NCBI GenBank assembly: GCA_015655145.1
Contig: JAATFO010000078.1
Coordinates: forward strand, 1-56,702
Origin: Enterobacterales bacterium
GTDB taxonomy: Bacteria; Pseudomonadota; Gammaproteobacteria; Enterobacterales; Enterobacteriaceae
Length of the DNA: 56,702 bases
Reading direction: 5' to 3'
The translations under genes and the position numbers were made by a program. Under the pieces are notes generated by a model. That model was not told the origin of the DNA. It saw only the letters and a list, made by a program, of their open reading frames with translations, and did not search any database. How positions within the stretch are numbered: position 1 is the stretch's first letter; each line of letters begins with the position of its first letter. Shown piece by piece: positions 50,035 through 56,702 of the stretch.

Positions 50035-50799
50035 ATGGAAAACCGCCGCGACGAGCGTCTAAACAAACTGGCTCAGGCGTTGAAGCGCACCGATAAAATC
50101 CATCTGAAAGATGCCGCATTGCTGCTGGGAGTGTCGGAAATGACGGTCCGCCGCGATCTGAGTGAGCATTCCTCATCGGTGCTGCTGGGCGGTTATATTG
50201 TCAGCGATCCGAAAAATAGCCACGGACACTATTTCGTTTCCGACCAGCAAACCCATAACATCAGCCAGAAACAACGCCTGGCGCAGGTGGCCGCCGCGTT
50301 GATCAATGCCCATGACACCGTATTTTTTGACTGCGGCACAACCATGCCCTATGTCATTGACGCCATTGACAATCAACTGCCTTTTACCGCCGTCTGTGGC
50401 GCCATTAATACCTTTCTGGCGCTCAAAGAAAAACCCGCGTGTCAGATTATTCTCAGCGGGGGTGCGTTTCATGCCGATAATGCCGTATTCACTCCGCTGG
50501 GTGAGCATCACCTACTGAATGATATCTGCCCGTCGCTGGCCTTTATTTCCGCCGCCGGCATTGATGTGCAGCAAGGCGCAACCTGTTACAACATTAACGA
50601 GTTACCAATGAAACACCAGGTGTTGCAACGATCACAACGCAATATACTGGTTGCTGACAGCAGCAAATTCGGTAAAATCCTGCCGGCCCGCATTGGCGGA
50701 CTGCAGTTATTTAGCACGCTGGTCAGCGACAGCGCCCCACCCAACACTCTGGGAAACGTGTTGCACGATTTTGGCGTCAGGGTGGCGTTACCCGCCTGA
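50035..50799 (+). CDS. deoR: deoxyribonucleoside regulator DeoR
   Basis: The 254-residue DeoR-family repressor is alignable to E. coli DeoR throughout. It has the N-terminal helix-turn-helix DKIHLKDAALLLGVSEMTVR, LLGGYIV, the effector domain motifs FFDCGTTMPYVIDAIDNQLP and FTAVCGAINTFLALKEKP, and ADSSKFGK. Deoxyribose-5-phosphate is the known inducer. No deo genes are in the window. The short gap upstream contains GTTAACATGCGGTAAC (50... region 49992-50008), an imperfect inverted repeat that may be its own operator. It is convergent with the dehydrogenase gene. Confidence 0.9.
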   Translation: MENRRDERLNKLAQALKRTDKIHLKDAALLLGVSEMTVRRDLSEHSSSVLLGGYIVSDPKNSHGHYFVSDQQTHNISQKQRLAQVAAALINAHDTVFFDCGTTMPYVIDAIDNQLPFTAVCGAINTFLALKEKPACQIILSGGAFHADNAVFTPLGEHHLLNDICPSLAFISAAGIDVQQGATCYNINELPMKHQVLQRSQRNILVADSSKFGKILPARIGGLQLFSTLVSDSAPPNTLGNVLHDFGVRVALPA

Positions 50800-50825
50800 T
50801 GGCCGGGCACCGCCGAGAGGCGCGG

Positions 50826-51773
50826 TTACGCCCAGCGATGTAAAATCTCTTCACCATCCCGTAACCGCCGCAAGTTTTCACACACCCCGGCGACATTCCC
50901 GCTAAGAGAAACGTCGGTTACTCCCGCAATATGTGGCGTGGCTATGACATTATGGCTGAACAGGACATCCGCCGGATCTGGCGGCTCCTGCCAGAACACG
51001 TCCAACCCCGCGCCCGCCACATGCCCGCTCGCCAGCGCAGCCAGAAACGCTGTTTTTTCAATCAAGCCACCGCGACCAAGATTGATTAAGAAACTGCCCG
51101 GCTTCATCTGCGACAGGCTCTGAGCATTAATAATCTCATGCGTTTGTGTGTTATCCGGCAAGCTCAATACGACAAAATCAGACTGCGTCAACAACTGCGG
51201 CAACTGCGTCATTGTACCCAGCCAGTCCAGATGATGGCGCCGGGCCATCGCCTGATCAGCCTGGCGTTTCACCCCAATCATTCGCATGCCAAAAGGCGCC
51301 AGCCGAAGCGCCAGCGCTTTGCCGATACCACCCAGCCCCACCAGACCGACTGTTTTACCCATTAATCCGAGTCCTATCGGCTGTCCCAATTGACGTTGCG
51401 CCAGAGCTTGCGGGATTTTCCGTGCCTGTCGTGCCAGACCAATCATCATCCAGATACCGAGCTCTGCGACTGAATCTGCATTTCCGGAACTGGCCGAAGG
51501 GACATTGGCGACTTTAATTCCGCGCGCTTTTGCCGCGTCAATATCAACGCCCTCAAGCCCCGAACCCGCCTGCTGAATCAATCGTAAACGGTCTGCCGTG
51601 TCCAACAGCGGTTTATCCACCTTCCCCATGCCGGGAATTAAAGCATCGAATCCCGTCAAACTCTGCGCCGCATGACTTGCCGAAGCGACAAACTCAATAT
51701 CCGGCAGTGTGTTACGCAGTTGTTGGATCACGCCACCCCAGGCATTCTCTTCAGCAGCAATCAGCACTTTCAT
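50826..51773 (-). CDS. D-isomer-specific 2-hydroxyacid dehydrogenase
   Basis: The 315-residue NAD(P)-dependent enzyme is of the glyoxylate/hydroxypyruvate reductase and phosphoglycerate dehydrogenase fold. It has the Rossmann loop GKTVGLVGLGGIGKALALRL, VVLSLPDNTQTHEIIN, catalytic-Arg motif INLGRGGLIE, the Glu-containing DVFWQEPPDP and His in IATPHIAGVTD. The start at 51773 (MKVLIAAEENAWG) has GAGGA upstream; the ATG at 51785 contains that ribosome-binding site. The substrate is not determined. Its link to deoR or urea use is not obvious. Confidence 0.87.
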   Translation of the reverse strand: MKVLIAAEENAWGGVIQQLRNTLPDIEFVASASHAAQSLTGFDALIPGMGKVDKPLLDTADRLRLIQQAGSGLEGVDIDAAKARGIKVANVPSASSGNADSVAELGIWMMIGLARQARKIPQALAQRQLGQPIGLGLMGKTVGLVGLGGIGKALALRLAPFGMRMIGVKRQADQAMARRHHLDWLGTMTQLPQLLTQSDFVVLSLPDNTQTHEIINAQSLSQMKPGSFLINLGRGGLIEKTAFLAALASGHVAGAGLDVFWQEPPDPADVLFSHNVIATPHIAGVTDVSLSGNVAGVCENLRRLRDGEEILHRWA

Positions 51774-51977
51774 GGATATCCTCATGGTTTTTAAGACAAA
51801 AAAATAGCATAGCGAGATCAGCGACTACAAATCAAACAGTTATGACGTAAGGCGAAGAGAAACAGAAGAATCCTCGGGATATCGGCTGTGATTAAGCAGG
51901 GAAAACAGCTAAACTTCGTTATCTGAGTGGGCGAACTTGCCCAACAATAACGCAGACCCCAAGAGGTTCCTTCTAAC

Positions 51978-53645
51978 GTGGCTCAATTCGTTTATTCCAT
52001 GCATCGTGTCGGCAAAGTGGTTCCGCCGAAACGTCATATTCTGAAGAACATTTCCCTCAGTTTTTTTCCGGGCGCAAAAATTGGTGTACTGGGGCTGAAT
52101 GGCGCCGGTAAATCTACCCTACTGCGCATCATGGCAGGTATCGATAAAGATATCGAAGGCGAAGCGCGCCCACAACCGGGAATTAAGATTGGCTATCTGC
52201 CACAGGAACCGCAGCTCAATATGGCTCACACGGTACGTGAATCCATTGAAGAAGCCGTAGCGGAAGTGGTTGGCGCACTGAAACGCCTTGATGAAGTTTA
52301 CGCCCTGTATGCTGAGCCAGACGCTGATTTTGATAAACTCGCGGCCGAGCAAGGCAAGCTGGAAGAGATAATCCAGGCACACGACGGCCATAACCTCAAC
52401 ACTCAACTGGAGCGTGCCGCCGATGCGCTACGCCTGCCAGACTGGGACGCTAAAATCGCCAACCTTTCCGGTGGGGAACGCCGCCGGGTGGCAATTTGCC
52501 GCCTGTTGCTGGAAAAACCGGACATGCTGTTGCTTGATGAGCCGACCAACCACCTCGATGCGGAATCTGTCGCGTGGCTGGAGCATTTCCTGCACAATTT
52601 TGAGGGCACCGTGGTCGCAATAACCCATGACCGTTATTTCCTTGATAATGTCGCAGGCTGGATCCTCGAACTGGATCGCGGCGAAGGGATCCCATGGGAA
52701 GGCAACTACTCTTCCTGGCTGGAGCAGAAAGATCAGCGTCTGGCACAGGAAGCGTCGGCGGAAACGGCACGGCGCAAATCCATTGAGAAAGAGCTGGAAT
52801 GGGTGCGTCAGGGCGCCAAAGGCCGTCAATCCAAAGGCAAAGCGCGTCTGGCGCGGTTTGAAGAGTTGAACAACGCCGAATACCAGAAACGTAATGAAAC
52901 CAGCGAGTTGTTCATCCCGCCGGGGCCGCGCCTGGGTGACAAAGTGGTTGAGGTTAGCCATCTGACCAAATCCTATGGTGATCGCGTACTGATTGACGAC
53001 CTCTCATTCTCTGTACCGAAAGGGGCCATTGTCGGCATTATCGGGCCGAACGGCGCCGGGAAGTCCACCTTATTCCGTATGCTATCAAATCAGGAATCAC
53101 CGGATTCCGGTAAGATTGATCTGGGTGAAACCGTCAAGCTGGCTTCGGTCGATCAATTCCGTGACGCCATGGACAACAGCAAAACCGTGTGGGAAGAAGT
53201 ATCGGGCGGACAGGACATCATGCGCATCGGCAATGTTGAAATGCCCAGTCGCGCCTATGTTGGCCGTTTTAATTTCAAGGGCACCGACCAGGGTAAGCAT
53301 GTCGGTGAGTTATCCGGCGGTGAACGCGGCCGCCTGCATTTGGCGAAACTGTTGCAGGCAGGCGGCAACCTGTTATTGCTTGATGAACCGACCAATGACC
53401 TCGACGTAGAAACACTGCGCGCGCTGGAAAACGCCCTGCTGGAATTCCCGGGTTGTGTCATGGTTATCTCGCATGACCGCTGGTTCCTTGACCGCATTGC
53501 CACCCACATCCTCGACTACCAAAACGAAGGGAAGATTACTTTCTTCGAGGGTAATTTCACCGAATATGAAGAGTACAAAAAACGCACTCTCGGCGCCGAT
53601 GCGCTGGAACCGAAACGAATGAAGTACAAACGCATGCTTAAATAA
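51978..53645 (+). CDS. ettA: energy-dependent translational throttle protein EttA (ABC-F)
   Basis: The 555-residue ABC-F protein is nearly identical in length and motifs to E. coli EttA. ATPase 1 has GLNGAGKSTLLRIMAGI, the arm insertion, LSGGERRRVAICRLL and DEPTNHLDAESV. The P-site tRNA-interaction linker follows (WVRQGAKGRQSKGKARLARF). ATPase 2 has GPNGAGKSTLFRM, LSGGERGRLHLAKLL and DEPTNDLDVETL. It binds the ribosomal E site and gates the first elongation steps according to the ADP/ATP ratio. The start is GTG. It marks the right end of the 14-kb insertion relative to E. coli (slt-ettA). Confidence 0.97.
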   Translation: MAQFVYSMHRVGKVVPPKRHILKNISLSFFPGAKIGVLGLNGAGKSTLLRIMAGIDKDIEGEARPQPGIKIGYLPQEPQLNMAHTVRESIEEAVAEVVGALKRLDEVYALYAEPDADFDKLAAEQGKLEEIIQAHDGHNLNTQLERAADALRLPDWDAKIANLSGGERRRVAICRLLLEKPDMLLLDEPTNHLDAESVAWLEHFLHNFEGTVVAITHDRYFLDNVAGWILELDRGEGIPWEGNYSSWLEQKDQRLAQEASAETARRKSIEKELEWVRQGAKGRQSKGKARLARFEELNNAEYQKRNETSELFIPPGPRLGDKVVEVSHLTKSYGDRVLIDDLSFSVPKGAIVGIIGPNGAGKSTLFRMLSNQESPDSGKIDLGETVKLASVDQFRDAMDNSKTVWEEVSGGQDIMRIGNVEMPSRAYVGRFNFKGTDQGKHVGELSGGERGRLHLAKLLQAGGNLLLLDEPTNDLDVETLRALENALLEFPGCVMVISHDRWFLDRIATHILDYQNEGKITFFEGNFTEYEEYKKRTLGADALEPKRMKYKRMLK

Positions 53646-53665
53646 ACAGCGACACGACAACTGTT

Positions 53666-53696
53666 ACCGGGGCGGCGCCAATGTCGCTCCGGTTTT
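53666..53696 (+). terminator. rho-independent terminator of ettA
   Basis: CCGGGGCG and CGCTCCGG pair over 8 bp (one G-T) around a 10-nt loop, followed by TTTT; it starts 21 nt after the ettA stop. Confidence 0.7.
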
Positions 53697-53892
53697 CATG
53701 CATGTTTTAATCACCCCTGTGCAAAATCAACAAAGATTGCCGCCCGGGGAAATTCAGTTTACGACGGGAAGAATTCCGTCACAGCGCACTCCCCGCCACT
53801 TCCCATTCGGGCAATACCGTTACAACTTCAAATATGATGGAGATATATAAACCGTCATTTCAGACACCGGGCCAGTCAACGACAGGAGAAGC

Positions 53893-54168
53893 ATGATCAA
53901 TATCAGGACCATTGCAATTAACCCGGACAAACCCGAACAATTCATTGAGATCTATCCCGAAAAACCGACACCCGGTGAATATGACTTGTTGGTCGAAGTC
54001 AAAGCCGCCTCGGTTAATCCCGTGGAGACCAAAGTCCTAAAGGGGTACAGAAAAATGGCTTACAACAGCCACGTATTCTTGGCTGGGATGCCAGTGCTAT
54101 AGTTCTGGATATCGGCAGCAAAGTCACCGGTTTCAAAACAAGAGATGAGGTTTTTTATGCCGGTGATA
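53893..54168 (+). pseudogene. truncated, frameshifted zinc-type alcohol dehydrogenase / quinone oxidoreductase fragment
   Basis: A good ribosome-binding site (AGGAG) and ATG begin a medium-chain dehydrogenase N terminus: MINIRTIAINPDKPEQFIEI, then LLVEVKAASVNPVETKVLKG. After about residue 55 the homologous reading moves to another frame: PRILGWDASAIVLDIGSKVT, then RDEVFYAGDI, which is the next conserved block of the family. Similarity stops near 54168, before the nucleotide-binding domain, and the frame runs on into unrelated sequence up to a stop at 54261. It is thus frameshifted and cut to about a quarter of normal length. A 7-bp inverted repeat (AAGGATC/GATCCTT, 54234-54254) lies just beyond. 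Confidence 0.8.
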
Positions 54169-54272
54169 TTGGGGTCAGTTTGGATATCGAAAATTATTGT
54201 ACGTTAAGGCTAAAAATTGACCACCAAGCCCCAAAGGATCTTGGGGAGATCCTTCAGGGGTAAATAGGTTGC

Positions 54273-54932
54273 TTACCAACTACCGTAAGGATATTTTTTC
54301 CCTTTGATAAAATCTTTTATATCTTTGTCATACCCATAAGAAAAATCACTCTTGGTTATCCCTTTGCAAATATCTAATTTATCCCCTGAGACGGTTTTCA
54401 GGACTGATGGGGTGACGCGGTAATTAGGCTCAGAACCACTTCCCTGTAACCAGACGGCCACTTTTCCCTCTGGAGCCAGACCAATTTGTACTCTGTCGTA
54501 ATACGCAGTTCTTCCCCGATAATCCCGGTACTCACTCGGCCTGAGCATTTTTTCCAGATCGGGTTTAGAGATCGTCAGATGGGTTTCATACACTCTTTTA
54601 TCGATAATCGAGTCCCAGCAAAAAATAATATGTCGGGGAGGTCGCTTAACGTGATTCCAGTAGCCACCAGAGGCGCGATCGTTGTCATTCCAGCCACCAA
54701 CCACCCCGGGTAGATTAGATGTACGGTTCAGGGTATTAAAGCGATAGTCCTTTCCATCAGCGTCAAGAATAGCGGCAAACGTCACCACTGCTGGCAGCGC
54801 ATTAGGTGTGAAAAAATCAAAAGTCCACTCTGTCGGCACATCATTTGGAGCGGCTGTGCCGGACAAAGATTTTCCCTGACAGGCCGTCAGGATCAGCAAC
54901 GGAAACAGCCATCCCACGCGGATTATTTCCAT
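54273..54932 (-). CDS. DUF2931-type lipoprotein, probable immunity protein for the adjacent lipase effector
   Basis: The 219-residue protein has a lipoprotein signal peptide: short apolar core WLFPLLILTA and lipobox LTAC with Cys18 as the lipidated residue. The body has features of the DUF2931 family (PTEWTFDFFTPNALPAVVTF, GGYWNHVKRPPRHIIFCWDS, KPDLEKMLRPSEYRDYRGR, GLAPEGKVAVWLQGSG). Such lipoproteins often sit directly after DUF2235 type VI lipase genes and are thought to protect the periplasmic side; I infer the same here. It overlaps the end of the lipase frame by 10 nt, so translation was coupled to it. Confidence 0.75.
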   Translation of the reverse strand: MEIIRVGWLFPLLILTACQGKSLSGTAAPNDVPTEWTFDFFTPNALPAVVTFAAILDADGKDYRFNTLNRTSNLPGVVGGWNDNDRASGGYWNHVKRPPRHIIFCWDSIIDKRVYETHLTISKPDLEKMLRPSEYRDYRGRTAYYDRVQIGLAPEGKVAVWLQGSGSEPNYRVTPSVLKTVSGDKLDICKGITKSDFSYGYDKDIKDFIKGKKYPYGSW

Positions 54933-56702
54933 ATTTTATTCCCGTCCATATCATAAACTGTACGTTGCCAGCGCTCGTCTGGCCGGTTGGTGAAAGTCAC
55001 CAGTTTCGCTGGTTTGACTGCACCGCTGATACTTCCCTGGCCGTCTCTCACCACGCTATTCCAGTTGGCTGAGCAATGGATATATTTTTCGGCCAGCATC
55101 AGAATTTCTGGCGTGGTAAAGCCGGTGGCAGACTTACCACTTCTTATGGCACGGCCCATTACAATCGCTTTTTCACACAAACTATTGAGTTCTGGTCGAA
55201 GTTTTAATTCTGCATTTGTATCTCGGATAGGATCAAACACCGCTCCCGCATCCTGCGCCGCATCAAGCATCACCCTAAGCACCACCTTCGACCAGTCATT
55301 ATGCGTGGGGCGGTCAATCACCAGCGCGGCTCCGCTGCGCTTCTGTAGCGTTCCGTAACGGTCGGCGGGCATTCTGTCGTCATGCCAGGTATCGACGTTC
55401 ACCTCCACCGATTCAACAATGGCGCTATTGCCGGATAGCCATCCATCGCTTTAAGCTGTGCACAGGTCTGCCGGTAAATTCGCGTTTCTGCATCGGGGGT
55501 GGAAAGAGGGACGGTTTCAAACTCCGGACGTGTGAGGAAGTAGGCTTCCTGCTCATCAGGGTTGTAGCCGCCGCCAATGTCGGAGTGCGCACCAGGGAGC
55601 GCCAGCTCCGGCCACGCCGGTTTCACGCTGTTCAGCGCGAAGTTAAACCGGCATTCGTGCTGCGCGGTAATATGGAACACCTTCTCCGCCACGCCCGGAC
55701 GCAGCGTCAGACTGACATCCCCGGTATCGGCGCTGTGCGGGTTGAGGCCGTTAACCGGTGTCCCGATAGCGGCTACTGTATCGAATATCCCCAGAAAGCG
55801 GGTTTTTCCGCCGGGCGTTCCGGAAAATTCTGTACCATCCAGCCCGGCTTTAATGGCCGCGATAATCGCGCTGTCCTGGCTGAATACCCGGTTGGCAAAG
55901 TGCCGTGCCGCCGCCGCGCCGCGACTGAAGCCGAATATATCAAACTGCAACTCTTTGATGACGCAGGAGCGGGCATCGGCGTGTCTGTCGAAATATCCCT
56001 GAATACCGGCAGCCAGTGCCGCCACCGCCTTATCAGTTTTTCTCACCACGCCGGTATCACCCCGGCCTGTTCCCATCCCATAAGTGCTGTCGCCAGCCCC
56101 GTCTTCCGTACCGATACCTTCAATATAAATAGCGTACTGACCGGCCCCCGTATCGGGCTTCATATCCGGGTTGTACAGTGTATTGAGCCAGTGTACGTTG
56201 CTGTAGTAGCCGATATAGCTCCCTGCAGCAGTACCACTGTAACCACGTTTCAGGCGGACGCACTGGGAATACGCAGAGCCAGCATCAGCATCATTCATCC
56301 CGTAATGTTCACCGGAACAGGCGGCCTGACGGTCACCGCTGTTATTCGCGTTGTTGCCTGTGCCATCAAAAAACACGCCGATGGTCAGCGTGATTTCCCG
56401 TTTCTTCTTCGCGGCCTGCGCTCGCTGTTCAGGCTCTGACTCCTGCGCTTTTTTCCTCGCGGTCTCGGCCCGTTCGGCTACCCGTCCGGCGTTGCAGTCG
56501 CTCTCGTAGGTGTGCGTCTGGACTGACGGAATAAAACGGGCGCGGCACGGGCAGGAGCTGTAGCTGTCCAGTGAACCCGCCCACTCTTTCAGCTCTCCGC
56601 CCACCTCATAGGTGTCCCCCATGCCGCCGCACACGCGGAAGCGCCCCTCATGCTTCCCGCAAGTCACCGGGTCACCCTCCCTGACCTGCTGCCGCTCAAT
56701 GC
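54923..56702 (-). pseudogene. PAAR-DUF2235 (Tle1-type) type VI secretion lipase effector, frameshifted, 5' end outside window
   Basis: The frame is open to the window edge and begins inside a PAAR-like tip domain (REGDPVTCGKHEGRFRVCGG). After a charged linker comes the DUF2235 alpha/beta-hydrolase: IGVFFDGTGNNANN, nucleophile Ser in DIFGFSRGAAAARHFAN (codon 55926-55924), Asp in GIFDTVAAIGTP and His in LPGAHSDIGGGY. This is the Tle1 phospholipase layout for periplasmic membrane attack. The frame stops at 55399 (ending APLLNRWR). The natural continuation, GNSAIVESVEVNVDTWHDDR onwards to 54923, is in another frame. One missing base near 55440 explains it. Either the gene is inactivated or there is a sequencing error. 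Confidence 0.8.

Noticed and set aside
54190..54225. Possible insertion-sequence end near the dehydrogenase pseudogene
   Set aside because: The sequence vaguely resembles IS21-type ends, but there is no matching inverted end, target duplication or transposase in the window.
55399..55445. Programmed ribosomal frameshift in the lipase gene
   Set aside because: No slippery heptamer or downstream structure is evident; a one-base deletion or sequencing error is simpler.

Overview
The window is chromosomal DNA from a member of the Enterobacterales. The core proteins are close to their Escherichia coli counterparts in length and motifs: carAB, dapB, ispH-fkpB-lspA-ileS-ribF, rpsT, dnaKJ, mog, talB, yaaA, thrLABC, yjtD, arcA, creA, rob, gpmB, yjjX, trpR, slt and ettA. 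Their order largely follows the region around the E. coli chromosomal zero point. Two loci carry hrp-box-like promoters in front of putative type III secretion genes. This suggests a plant- or host-associated lineage (Pectobacteriaceae such as Brenneria, Lonsdalea or Dickeya, or Erwiniaceae); the genus is inference only.

Layout. 1-843: C-terminally cut porin gene. 1004-5394: carAB, with two promoters and a pair of ARG boxes recognisable upstream. 5852-6667: dapB. 6870-8312: accessory gene with a near-consensus hrp box and a C-terminal transglutaminase-like Cys-His-Asp triad. 8362-14057: overlapping ribF-ileS-lspA-fkpB-ispH operon. 14378-22551: rpsT, dnaJ-dnaK with two sigma-32 promoters, an MFS transporter, mog, talB and yaaA. 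22705-25367: second accessory locus, wedged between yaaA and thrC. It holds a protein that reads as two fused CesT-like type III chaperone domains, translationally coupled to a large putative effector with six 11-residue repeats. 25426-30262: thr operon with leader peptide and attenuator. 30440-37922: yjtD, arcA, creA, rob, gpmB, yjjX, trpR and slt.

37923-51977 is a 14-kb accessory block between slt and ettA, which are neighbours in E. coli. It encodes a complete ATP-dependent urea-use pathway: UrtABCDE import, urea carboxylase, allophanate hydrolase and a GntR/FadR-type regulator, followed by deoR and a 2-hydroxyacid dehydrogenase. Its promoter region has a textbook -24/-12 sigma-54 element, an NtrC-like site upstream and a 30-bp near-perfect palindrome over the expected transcription start. 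This points to combined nitrogen-limitation and substrate control.

After ettA the right end is a scrapyard: a decayed medium-chain dehydrogenase pseudogene, a DUF2931 lipoprotein (probable immunity protein) and a frameshifted PAAR-DUF2235 (Tle1-type) type VI lipase effector gene that leaves the window.

The most novel-looking items are the tandem-chaperone/repeat-effector pair, the transglutaminase-like candidate effector and the sigma-54/palindrome control region of the urea cluster.
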